This document shows, in pieces, positions 34,632 through 44,129 of a stretch of DNA of 64,000 bases. The DNA is from Emiliania huxleyi CCMP1516 (Eukaryota > Haptophyta > Isochrysidales > Noelaerhabdaceae). The position numbers were made by a program, and so were the translations under genes. The notes beneath the pieces are model-generated. The model had not been told where the DNA came from. It did no database searches and was given only the letters and a program-made list of their open reading frames with translations. The stretch covers positions 1-64,000 of the forward strand of contig NW_005199387.1 in NCBI RefSeq assembly GCF_000372725.1, given 5' to 3'. Each line of letters begins with the position of its first letter. The first letter of the stretch is position 1.

Positions 34632-37600
34632 TCACCGCCGCAGCCACACGAGCGAGGGGCACGCCAGCAGCAGCGCCCGCTCCGCAGCCTCCGGCGAGAG
34701 GCCGAGCTCACAGCAGATCTGGTCCATGGTATGGCGCCCGTCGCACAAGTGGCGCCATCCGCCGCCGCCGACCAGACCCGCCCGCCCGCCCGCGCCGTGC
34801 ACGCCGGTGCGGTGTGCCGCCGCCGGACGGGGCGCCGAGGAGGGCTGCGCGTGGGCGCCGCTCGCCTGTGTTCACACACGCGGCTGCGGTGAAGAGACGC
34901 CGTCCACACCGCCGACCGGCGCGCGTAGTGGCGCAGCTCACCCCGGGCATCGGAGGCTCCGACAGCGCCGAGGAGCGCCCTCTCCCCGCGGCGGCTCCGG
35001 GAGGGGAGTGCTGGTGGTGAAGCTGCGACTGCCGCTGCCGCTGCTGCTGCTGCTGCTGCTGCTGCTGCCGCTGCTGGTGCTGCTGGTGCTGCTGGTGCTG
35101 GTTGTGGCCGGCGAGAGTGAGGGCGATGCTTCCGCCGCCGAGGAGGTTGTGGTGCTGCGGGTGGTCTGGCTGGTGGCGCTGGTGGTGCTGCATCGGGCTG
35201 CTGCTCTCCTCCTCGCGCACCTGTCGAGATGAGCCGAGATGAGCCGAGAAGAGCCGAGATGAGCCGAGATGAGCCGAGATGAGCCGAGGTGAGCCGAGAG
35301 ACGATGAGCCGAGAGATTGCTATTGCCTGCGATTATCTGAGGCCACCCAAGATTGCCCGAAACCACCCGAGGTCACCCGAAACCACCCGAGGTCACCCGA
35401 GGTCACCCGAGGCCACCCGAGGTCACCCGAGGTCACCCGAGGTCACCCGAGGTCACCCGAGGCCACCCGAGGTCACCCGAGGTCACCCGAGGTCACCCGA
35501 GGTCACCCGAAGTGCTTCCCCCCTCGCGCACCAAGAAGGAGAGCGAGCAGACGGTGTCCGTGGAGAGCGAGCCCAGGCTGCGCTGCCGCTCCCTGTCCGC
35601 AGAGCCGAGGCTTCGCACCGCGATGTCTCGAAGCTCGGGCGGGGCCGGCAGCGGCGGAGACGGCGGCTGTGGCGGCGGAGGGAGAGGCTGCGCCGACGGC
35701 AGAAGCCCCGTGCCGGTAGGGTGCATGTGAGCGGGTAGCAGCGTCGCCGCCTCCTCCGCCTCGGCCTCGCAAGCGGCGTGGCCGAAGCCCTCGACGGGCG
35801 GCGCGACGGGCACGGTGTGCACACGCCGGAGGAGGCCTATTAGTTCATTAGTAATTATTAATCAGTTGATTATTAATTAGGTGTGCACACGCCGGAGGAG
35901 GCCTATTAGTTCATTAGTAATTATTGATCAGTTAATTATTAATTAGGTGTGCACACGCCGGAGGAGGCCTATTAATTCATTAGTAATTATTGATCAGTTA
36001 ATTATTAATTAGGTGTGCACACGCCGCAGGAGGCCGTTGGAGGTGGCGAAGCAAATCAGCCGCCGCACGTCCACCGCCGCCGCCTGGGGGGAGGGTGGGG
36101 GGGGGGGGGGGGGGCTTTAAACAGGGGGTGTGAAGACGGCCAGCCGCCGCACGTCACACCGCCGCCGCCTCCGCAGGGTGCGCAGCGCACGCCGCCAGCA
36201 CAGACGTCCAGTGCCTGTTCACGGCCGCAGCTGTGAAGAGAAGTCCGCCTCACCCCCGCTGACACAAGCCGCCCCGTGCCCCAACGAGGGCGAGCGTCTG
36301 CGCTACACCTCCCCTAGATCTCCCCTCTATCTCCCCGCATCTCCCCTACATCTTGCCCCGACGACGGCGAGAGCGAGTCTGCCGGTCGGAACGCGCACAG
36401 CAGCTGCAGCAGCGCCGAGAGGAGAGGCAGCGGCGCGTCCGCGGAGGGGCGAGCAGCGTGCCTCGCCCGATCGGCCATGCGCGACGAGGAGGCGAAGAGG
36501 AGGCGGAGGCGCGGCGTCGCGGCGTATGCGTGTGCAAAGGCGAAGGGCTCGGTCAGCAGGATCCAGCCGGCCACGAGCAGCGCCTTGGCGGGGAGATATA
36601 GGGGAGATGTAGGGGAGAGATAGGGGAGATGTAGGGGAGATATAGGGGAGATGTAGGGGAGATATAGGGGAGATGTAGGGGAGATATAGGGGAGACACAC
36701 GTGGCTACGGATGGGGGACGGCAGGGGCTCGCTGCGCAGCCAACCAATCAATCAACTCTCTCTCCGTTGGGGCCTGCGGCGCTCGCTGCGCAGTCACCTA
36801 GCTCACCCACGCACTAACTGCCGGGGCCTGCAAAGCTCGCTGCGCAAGCGGCACGTCGACGGCGCACGCCGCCGCGAGCGCGCTGACACTTCGCACGCCA
36901 TCGATCGCGCCTAACTAATGATTGATTTTATTAATTAGTTATTAATTATTGTTCACTTCGCACGCCATCGATCGCGCCGAGCAGCCGACGCACTGTCAGG
37001 TCCCAGGTGCTGGCCTACGTCATGATCATCTCCCCTGTATCTCCCCTGTATCTCCCCTGTATCTCGAACTGTCAGGTCCCAGGTGCTGGCCTACGTCATG
37101 ATCATCTCCCCTGTATCTCCCCTGTATCTCCCCTATATCTCGAACTGTCAGGTCCCAGGTGCTGGCCTGATATGGGGAGATACGGGGAGATAACGGGGAG
37201 ATGCGGGGAGGTGTGGGGAGAGACTCCGCTTCTAGGGTCGCAGTGCCGTGGGAGCGTCCGGCCTCGCCAACAGCGCCGGGACAAGGTGCTCGGCCACCTT
37301 TGGAGGCGGAGGCCTGGGCGGCGGAGGCAGCTCGAGCCTCATCGTGTGCCCCGAGTCGAGCGCGAGCGTGCAGCCTCCCTCCTGCCGCAGCCCGTGCAGC
37401 AGCGCCGGCAGGATGTGGCCTAGTACTGGATGGCGGCCACTCGGGCGACGCTCGCGAGGTAGACGAGCGCCGCAGCGGGCCGCATCGGCGAGAGAGAGAG
37501 AGAGCGACTCAAGGAGATGAACAGAGGAGAAGGCCAGTGCGCGCTATGAACAGAGTGAGTGTGCTGGGCGCTGGGAGTGAGAGGATGAGAAAGTGCCCGG

Positions 37601-38329
37601 GAACACCTAGCTTCCCGCGCGACGCGCACGTCGACAGCAGCCTGTCTCGCCGCTCGAGAGCAGTTAATTAATTAATTAACTAATTAATTTTAACTAATTA
37701 ATTAAATAATTAATTAATAGCCTGTCTCGCCGCTCGAGAGCAGTCAATTAATTAGTTAATTAACTAATATTAATTAATTAATGAATAGCCTGTCTCGCCG
37801 CTCCAGAGCAGTCAGGTGCTCGCACGCACGCCGCAGCACCGTGCCGTACCTGCTGGCACAGTCCTCGCCACCACCGCCGCCTCTGCCGTCTGCTCCGGCG
37901 GTCGGGCGGAGGACGAGGGCGAGCGAGAATAAGAGCGCGTTGCGCTCCTACGGTGTCGACTCATCAGCGTCACGTCGAGTCATTAGCGTCAAGTGGAGTC
38001 ATTAGCGTCAAGTGGAGTCATTAGCTTCAAGTGGAGTCAGTAGCTTCAAGTGGAGTCATCAGCGTCAGAGCAGCGGCCATGGCGAGCTAGGGGTGGGGGG
38101 AAGGGTCATTCGCCCTGGGACCCAGCGCTGACTCCTGACTGTCGTTGCGGTCTATCCCTGTCTCGACTGTCTGGGCTTGTGCGTCTTGGGTCCGTGGTTG
38201 TGTTTTGGGGGAAGGGCAGAGATCTCCCGCCATGCGACAGCAGCCTCCGTCACGAATGGGCTAGGGTCAGGGCCAGTCAGGGTTAGGGTCAGGGTGAGGG
38301 TGAGGGTCAGGGTCAGGGTCAGAGGTAGG

Positions 38330-38368
<39 letters not shown>

Positions 38369-39229
38369 AGTAAGGGGTCGGAAGACCGACGTGAGGGCGT
38401 GCCGTCGGTAGTGCGCAGAGTCTTCAGAGCACCGTGTGAATGGGGAGCATTCGCATTCGCCTTCCTGGGACCCAGCGCTGACTTCTGACTGGGGGGTTGT
38501 GTTTTTGTGTGTGAATGGGGAGCGTCAAGTGGAGAGATCAGCGCATCAGCGCAAGCACGGGCCCAAGGTAGTTCAAGGCATCGGGAGAGTGCGGCGCGAG
38601 CACATCCACGAGAGATGCATCGTGTTCATGTGAGGTGTGGCTGGTGTCAGAGAGGTGTAGAGATATGAGCAGCGGGGGCCTAACGGGTCCGACTAGTCAC
38701 CGGACACCAGGCGGTAGTGGGCAGAGGCGGTGGTCCGGCTACAGCTGACGTCGGACCGAGGTCTGTGTCTCCGCATCTAGCGTTGCGCTCGTACTGCGCG
38801 CCCTCGAGGCAGACCGGCCAGCAGAGGACGGAGCGGCTCGCGTCGCGCAGCACCAGCAGCTGATTGCACCTGCGAGGCCGCGGCGGCGGCGGAGGCGGTG
38901 GCGGCGGTGGCGGCGGCGGTAAACGTGGCGGTGGCAGTGGCGGCAGCGGCGGCGGAGCTGGTGGCATGCTGGCGATTGACGATGTGGTGGCAGTGTCGGC
39001 GAGGGCGGCGGCGGTGAAGGGCGAGGAGGCGGCGAGGCGTGGGCTGGTCAGAAACGGTGTGGCTGGCAGCGCACAGTTGCGGCTTCGGTATGAGCACGTC
39101 GCACACGGCGTCAAAGGCAGCGGTGGAGAGGTAGCCGGGCGGCTCCTGGAGCGAGAGTGTGCGGCCGAGCCGGTTGTCGAACTCGGCGAAGAGCAGCGCC
39201 TGCGGGGCGCTGTCCGTGCTTCTCACCAT
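34632..39229 (-). CDS. NPRL2: NPRL2 homologue, GATOR1 complex subunit
   Basis: Exon 1 from ATG 39229 reads APQALLFAEFDNRLGRTLSL and FDAVCDVLIPKPQLC, the longin-type start of NPRL2. Exon 2 (38867-38781) has LLVLRDASRSVLCWPVCLEG and QYERNA. The next exon (37935 down) continues LLFSLALVLRPTAG and ACEHLTALERRDRLLS. Then come STWDLTVRRLLGAIDGVRS (about 36950-37020), VDVRRLICFATSNGLLRRVH (36070-36013), a Pro-rich insert, a poly-Gln stretch (about 35030-35100), and the conserved end DGRHTMDQICCELGLSPEAA, stopping at 34632. NPRL2 with NPRL3 and DEPDC5 forms GATOR1, which restrains TORC1 at lysosome or vacuole when amino acids are low. Almost every intron lies between exon duplications, four of them multiplied to three or four copies. 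Confidence 0.85.
35225..35511 (+). repeat. Two adjacent 10-bp minisatellites in NPRL2
   Basis: GAGATGAGCC units run at 35225-35300, and GAGGTCACCC units (with GAGGCCACCC, GAAACCACCC) at 35346-35511, both with a 10-bp period. They fill one intron. Confidence 0.9.
35815..36035 (-). repeat. Four-copy exon-edge repeat, exact 66-bp period, in NPRL2
   Basis: GTGTGCACACGCCGGAGGAG begins at 35815, 35881, 35947 and 36013 (the last with one change). The first and last copies belong to the flanking exons; the middle two do not. Each unit carries AT-rich filler (TTAGTAATTATT...TTAATTAG). On the minus strand every unit ends TAG|GCCTCCT, so each offers an acceptor and a GC donor. Confidence 0.9.
36594..36840 (-). 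repeat. 11-bp minisatellite plus triplicated exon edge in NPRL2
   Basis: AGGGGAGATGT/AGGGGAGATAT units (11 bp) run at 36594-36695. GCTCGCTGCGCA recurs at 36727, 36781 and 36835, with a 54-bp period; only one copy is needed for the protein. Confidence 0.85.
36887..37168 (-). repeat. Exon-edge duplications in NPRL2 (67-bp and 76-bp periods)
   Basis: CACTTCGCACGCCATCGATC occurs at 36887 and 36954. CTGTCAGGTCCCAGGTGCTG occurs at 36993, 37069 and 37145. Filler is AT-rich in the first case and ATCTCCCCTGT minisatellite in the second. Confidence 0.9.
37639..37812 (-). repeat. Triplicated exon edge with TTAATTAA filler in NPRL2
   Basis: AGCCTGTCTCGCCGCTCGAG starts at 37639, 37719 and 37787 (last with one change). 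Filler is almost pure TTAATTAA. On the minus strand the copies encode TALERRDR. Confidence 0.9.
37967..38370 (+). repeat. Minisatellite and telomere-like GGGTGAGGGTCA tract in an NPRL2 intron
   Basis: GTCATTAGCGTCAAGTGGA units (about 19 bp) run at 37967-38075. At 38270-38370, GGGTCA, GGGTTA and GGGTGA hexamers repeat about 16 times, resembling degenerate telomere sequence. Confidence 0.8.
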
Positions 39230-39363
39230 CGCGAACAAGAAAAACATCGATACTTGACCCAACATAGAGGGCGTTGTGTAGCCTAGCTTTTGGGTAATAT
39301 AAAAAACATCGCCGGCTTGCAAGCAGTTCGAGAGTGTGTGTGTGGCGTCGCTACGCGCGGTCT

Positions 39364-39512
39364 TCCGCGGGGGGAGCGTCGTCGACGGGTGCGGGACCGC
39401 GGCGCAGCCAGTGCCGCGGCGATGCCTCCGGCCTCCGGCTGCTGAAGGGGTGGCTTGCTGGTCGCTGCAATGGCGAAGAACTCGTCTCGTCGCACACCAA
39501 GGGCTTACGAAT
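39364..39512 (+). repeat. Dispersed repeat B, copy 1 (partner at 52609-52742)
   Basis: GGGGAGCGTCGTCGACGGGT through CACCAAGGGCTTACG matches 52609-52742 in the same orientation with small indels. Neither copy is coding as far as I can see. It lies just upstream of the NPRL2 start. Confidence 0.8.
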
Positions 39513-41514
39513 AGCCTGTCTCGACGAGCTCTCGCTCGATTGCACTTCGACCTCTCGTTGCACAAAACCCATCTCTCAACACATCGGAACAGTGTGTTGT
39601 ATATGCCGGCAATCGGATGAAGTGATTTCGCTTGCCGCTTCGCGAATAGCCCACGCAGCCACCCTCAACCTAGACGCCACGCATCTCTGGGACTTTGAGC
39701 ACTTGGTCAGTTCACCTGTGTTGTCATCGCGCAGGGTTTGATGTCCCTAGGATGACGGGTGAGGACCTCTGTCTGGTGCGGCGTGGGGCAGGGCCCGGAC
39801 TCAGCCGACTGCGCGTCCCGAGCCCACGGATCGGCGCCATCGCACAGGCCCGCCAGCCGCCGCATAGCTCCAGAGAGGCAGCTGGCGTTGCGCTGCACTG
39901 CTTGAAGGTGCTGCTGAGGCGCTGCACTGCTCAAAGCTGCCCCGTGCGCCGCCGCGAGCACCGCGTAGTGGTCTCGCCCTCTGGAGAGCCCCATTACGAC
40001 CCCTCGCGGCCACTCGCGCCGTTGCAGCAGCTCCGACCCCGCCACTCCGGCTCCCGAGCGCGCGGCGAGCACGAGGAAGAGCATGCGCATGGGCCAAAAT
40101 CCGTTACTCGCATCACTTGGGCACAATTGTTTTCTCCTTCCTCGAGACGATTACGCACGCTGGAGCGCTCGTCCCCGCGGGCAAGAGGCGATATACGGCG
40201 CTGCCTCTGCACCGCTACGCGATGACACAAGCGACGCAATCCCGGCGACATGCAGGCACCCAATGCTGTGCCGGAGGCTGACTGGTCGAGGCGGTCGACC
40301 TCGCCGTGGCTCTTCCACGCGCCGCCGCTTCTCGTGTGGACAGCTGGTTCGGCTCGGACGCAGTGGCCAAGAGGACCACCACATTCGCTGGCACACCGCG
40401 GCCGACGCTGTCTGCGCTCCCACGCAAGCGCCGGTACCAAATCGAATACATGCGTTACTGCGCTTACTGCGCGCACGCTCCGGCACATTGGTCTGCGCGA
40501 ATTCGAGGCGCCGTGCGACGTTTGAGGCGGACAGCCCTAGGCGACACGGCGTCTGTGCTCGTGTTTATTGTGCTCGTGTTCAAGCAAGAAGCATCAGTGC
40601 GGGTACATGCGGTCCTACCACTGCACACAGTGCTTCCCGGACCCGAGCCAGGTTGGCTACGCGATCTGCAGCCCGGTCGGGACAAAAGCTGGCGACCCTC
40701 ACCGGCTTTGCCAAGCACCTGCTCGAAGAGGAGCCGTCGCATCGGGCACAGCAGCGCCCCCCCGCCGCGACGCGGCGATCGTCCAACCATCGCCGTACCG
40801 GCGACCTGAGCCTGCGCCTGCGCCGGCAGCGGCGGCGCCGGCCGCCGCGGCGCCGGCAGCCGCAGTGCCCCGTGCGCCGCCGCATCATCTAGAGGTGAGA
40901 CGGGGTGAGTGGCGAGTGTGCGGCGGCCGGAGGGCGCGTCAGACGACCGCGAGGGCGGCCCACATGCGGAGTGACTTTTAGAAGTCACCCCGTTTCGGGC
41001 GTCTCACCGGCGTACTTGAGGTGCTTCAGACGGACGCAGTGGGCTGTCGGCAAGGTAGGTGAGTGTCTAGGGGTCATCTCTAGGCTGGTTAGCCTTGATT
41101 TTGATCAAAGATCGGCGCAAGAAACGGTCGCGATGCCTCGTGTGAACGCTTTGAACAGTGACTTCTCGAAGTCACTCGGTCCTACGGAGAGACACCGTGT
41201 GAGGACCCCTCCGGAGTACGACTTATGGGCTCTACCTCTACACACGACAAGTGCGACTACACTCCGAGTCAGACCTCGGCTCGCCACTGGATGTCAGAAT
41301 GATCTCACGATTACTCACGCGCACGACAAACATCAACTCTTTGATCGACTCAAGTTGTCAAGTAGAGGTCCTCATTGTCAGATTGAGAGGTCCTCACGGC
41401 GCAGTTCATGGAGCGACGATCCGCCGCAGCATGCGCTCGCCCCTAGCTACTACGCCGGCCCGCGTTGCATCCCCCTTCGGCTTCCTTGTTTTCCCCTTCT
41501 GTCCGAACCGCGGC
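39513..41514. other. Gene-poor region with a Cys-rich fragment
   Basis: Many short frames overlap on both strands. A plus frame around 40590-40680 reads CGYMRSYHCTQCFPDPSQVG, with a preceding YMRYCAYCAHAP in another frame; the paired C..C pattern resembles transposase tails of the piggyBac type, but too weakly to name. A minus frame 39707-40126 contains MRMLFLVLAARSGAG, a possible signal peptide, with no domain after it. I call no gene. Confidence 0.35.
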
Positions 41515-41650
41515 TGCTTTGTTCGAGTAGCCAACATACATAGCCCGCCACCCCCCAACCAATGAATCGCGAGTAGACAGGTATATACACCTTGGGAAGG
41601 TGGTTTTGATACCTGGGAGGGAAGTGTGCGCGAGGAACGCATGCACCTTC
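41515..41650 (+). repeat. Promoter-side module shared with 56027 and 56188
   Basis: TTCGAGTAGCCAACATACAT, then AATGAATCGCGAGTA and GATACCTGGGAGGGAAGTG. The same words in the same order occur at 56188-56290, and a diverged third copy at 56027-56130. It lies 300-450 bp upstream of the EF-hand-like genes and is part of the duplicated segment. Confidence 0.75.
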
Positions 41651-41702
41651 AGGAACGCATGCACCTCCTTAGCCCTACGGTATTGTGGTAGTTCCTAGTT
41701 TA

Positions 41703-41835
41703 CCTCTTTCCCAAGACACACAGCCAGCTGGCTGCCACACACCCTGAGTTGGCGTACACATAACTCAAGGCCACATCCTCCCTGTCGCCCCCCCCAGCAC
41801 TCCAAGGTGCCAAGAGAAACAAACAAGGGCACAAC
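41703..41835 (-). repeat. Dispersed repeat family A copy inserted upstream of an EF-hand-like gene
   Basis: It matches 7565-7690 in reverse orientation. The matching segment upstream of the second EF-hand-like gene lacks it, so it inserted after the gene duplication or was lost from the other copy. Confidence 0.75.
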
Positions 41836-41959
41836 AAACAACAGACGACAGGAAGTAGCTAGCCAACACACAGCCCGCCCTCCAAATTCACATTTTTTTG
41901 AAATTCGGCGGCAGCTGTCCCCCTCAGCACGGTGTGGTCGCCGATTGCTGGAAGGTGCC

Positions 41960-42589
41960 ATGAAGCTCTGCTTGCTAATCGTCGGAGCTCTCGCGGCCAG
42001 CCATGCATTTAGCACGCCCGAGTCGGCGGCTGCGATGACGTCCGCGCCTGCCGAGAAAACTTTCGAGGCACTCGCCTTCGTTCCGAACGCGACAGCAATC
42101 GGCCTGGGCTTCGTCGAGTCGGCGCTCACCCAGGCCCAGGTCCACCTCGCATTGCAGCTCGGCAACCTTCTCTCCGTCAACGTCACCGCGTTCAAGGACG
42201 CGTGGTGCGAGGCCGTCATGCCTTTGATGGCCTTCAACCTCACCACGTTCACAGAGGCAATCAAAGACCACGTGCGAGGCAAGGTTATGGCGACGTTTGG
42301 CAAAGAGGCCATCGACGAAGATGGCGACATTGAATTCGACGAGGTCAAGGAGTCCATCAGCGCGGCGTTCCTCGAGGCCGAGCCACCTGCGCTCACCGAC
42401 AACAACTCACCCACCGTGGCCGAGTACGGCGCGGATGGGGATGACCCACGCGACACGGCGCTCGTTCTTCCCGCGTGGACCCTGTGGGTGACCGTGACCG
42501 TACTCCCTGTCGCGCTCGCCGTCCGCGTCACGCGCGACTCGGCGATTCGCGCTTGGGCTGACCCAGCAGCCCCAGCGCAGATGGTCTGA
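41960..42589 (+). CDS. Secreted or membrane EF-hand-like protein, paralogue 1
   Basis: A 209-residue, single-exon gene. The start MKLCLLIVGALAASHAFS is a clear signal peptide; the in-frame codons before 41960 are not conserved with paralogue 2. The middle is helical and has N-glycosylation-type sites (NAT, NVT, NLT). An EF-hand-like loop, KEAIDEDGDIEFDEVKES, has Asp at loop positions 3 and 5, Gly at 6 and Glu at 12, but Ala at position 1, so calcium binding would be weak. A hydrophobic LWVTVTVLPVALAVRV near the C-terminus can anchor it in a membrane. Family not named. It is about 95 percent identical to the gene at 56403, and similarity extends to both flanks. Confidence 0.8.
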   Translation: MKLCLLIVGALAASHAFSTPESAAAMTSAPAEKTFEALAFVPNATAIGLGFVESALTQAQVHLALQLGNLLSVNVTAFKDAWCEAVMPLMAFNLTTFTEAIKDHVRGKVMATFGKEAIDEDGDIEFDEVKESISAAFLEAEPPALTDNNSPTVAEYGADGDDPRDTALVLPAWTLWVTVTVLPVALAVRVTRDSAIRAWADPAAPAQMV

Positions 42590-42763
42590 GGGCCGAGGAA
42601 GGCGTTCTGCGCCCCTCTGCCGACGTGAGCTGTGGAGCTCTCAGGAGCCGGAGGAGTCTGTGCCCCTCGCGCCGCTGTAGTTGCGAGGTGTGTGAAGCTC
42701 ACGCAGGTGACGTGCGTGCGAGTGTGCGGAGTGTGTCGTCTCGATTGTGGCCAAGAACTTGAC

Positions 42764-42851
42764 TAGTTGCAAATACGGGTGGTGTGACGATGATGAATTT
42801 TGATGTTGTTTTGTCCGTGTTGCTCCCAGCGCCCTCGCCCGCGCTCCCTGA
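42764..42851 (+). repeat. Dispersed repeat, copy 2 (partner at 528)
   Basis: See the copy at 528-614. Here it starts 20 bp after the end of the duplicated EF-hand-like segment. Confidence 0.75.
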
Positions 42852-43602
42852 GACGGCGGCGGTGACGGTGACGGGTGAGCCGGGGACTGGCATTTCTTTG
42901 TTTTCCGGTCGCGCTTGCCGGGACCGATTCTTCTTCTTCTTCTGCCGATTGCTGTGGTCGCTGCTGTCGCTGCTCATGTGCAAGCCGCGAGGTGTGTAGC
43001 CAGCCAGATCCAGCTGCGCAACGCGAGGCAGCGGAGCGAGCGAAGCGCCAGGACGCGCCCGTCCCTTTGTAACGCTTCACGCGCGTCGCTGAGGCGTGCT
43101 GTGAAGCTCTCGCGTGATCGCGAGCATCGCACAACATCGCCATTTATCGCATTTTATCGCCAAATATCGCGGGTATCGCGGTTGCGATATTGTGAAAGAG
43201 TTCCTCTAGAGAGAGAGCTCAGGGCTTGGGTATCTTGTTCTTGAGCGGCTTCGCAATACGGCTTTTGTTTTGTATTATACAGCCCCGTGACGCGTACTGA
43301 CGTACGCACACACCTCCGCGCGCGCGGCCGCGCGGGTCAGCAGACAGCACATCGCAATCGAGATTCGTGGCAACTGCGGACGATTACCTAGATATCTCTG
43401 CATCATCACGCCCACACCGGACGGAGAGGACGAGCAAGGCCAGCGCACGGCCACGGGCGCGCGCTGTGGGGCCAGACTCAACGCACGTACGTCCCGAAGC
43501 ATGCAGCTCCTCGCGAGGGGCTGCGCGTACGCCGGGGTGCATGAATGCACGCCGGGCAGTGGACACACGCATCCATGAAGAGAGGCCGCCCTCCGGAGGC
43601 CC
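42852..43602. other. Intergenic
   Basis: A TTCTTCTTCTTCT run lies at 42929, and TATCGC words (ATTTATCGCATTTTATCGCC) repeat around 43140-43185. No gene is seen. Confidence 0.5.
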
Positions 43603-44010
43603 TCACTGCGAGCCCCCGAATGCGTAGTAACAAAAGGTCGCCAGCGGGTGGGACTTGGACTGAGGCGGCTCCGAGGCGAGCGAGCGAGCAACCGGCTCGC
43701 TCGCCGCCTCCGCGTCGCCGGCGGTGCGCGTGTTCTTGGGCGGCCCGCCTCCGGCCGGCTTGTGGTAGTCGAGGAAGGCACCCACCACGATCGAGATGAC
43801 GGCGACGGCGTGCTCCTCGCCCGGGCACTGCCGCGGCGCGGGGGGCTGCTCGTTCTCCCACCCCCGCCCAAAGGGCACCTTGGTGATGAGGTCGTGGACT
43901 GGCTCAATAAGTCGCACGAGGGTGACTCGGTAAGACGTTTTCGGCTCGGGAGAGGTTGTAGAGGGCGGCTCCCATCCCCCAAGCACCAGTAGCGATTCGA
44001 GACTTACCAC
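43603..44010 (-). CDS. Cytochrome P450-like heme-loop fragment
   Basis: The minus frame reads HDLITKVPFGRGWENEQPPA, then PRQCPGEEHAVAVISIVVG. A FG.G....(H/R).CPGE pattern with one conserved Cys is the heme-binding loop and L-helix start of P450s, closest in spacing to peroxygenase-type or diverged P450s. The N-terminal catalytic core (I helix, ExxR) is not found nearby. The C-terminal 60 residues are low-complexity. I take it as the last exon of a P450 whose earlier exons lie outside recognition, or as a gene fragment. The first 20 codons may be intron. Confidence 0.4.
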   Translation of the reverse strand: MVSLESLLVLGGWEPPSTTSPEPKTSYRVTLVRLIEPVHDLITKVPFGRGWENEQPPAPRQCPGEEHAVAVISIVVGAFLDYHKPAGGGPPKNTRTAGDAEAASEPVARSLASEPPQSKSHPLATFCYYAFGGSQ

Positions 44011-44129
44011 ATAGGGTTTGATCCTAGTGATCTACACATCTACTCGTCCGCACTATGGCATTATCGTGCAGGGCGGGGACACATGTCCTTGAATCCCAGC
44101 TCGTCTCAGAGTTTGACCCTTTTATTTAT

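Noticed and set aside
38777-39565. NPRL2 translation starting upstream at 39565 (MCNERSKCNRARARR)
   Set aside because: That part overlaps dispersed repeat B, so the start at 39229 beside the conserved domain is preferred.
40430-40730. piggyBac-type transposase zinc-binding tail
   Set aside because: Cysteine pairs occur in two frames without the catalytic Asp domain; too weak to name.
41695-42702. 335-codon minus frame over the first EF-hand-like gene
   Set aside because: It is antisense to a gene with signal peptide and paralogue; its tail is repeat family A.
43985-44060. GGTTTGATCCTAG as a possible tRNA T-arm
   Set aside because: No D-arm or anticodon stem at the right distance.
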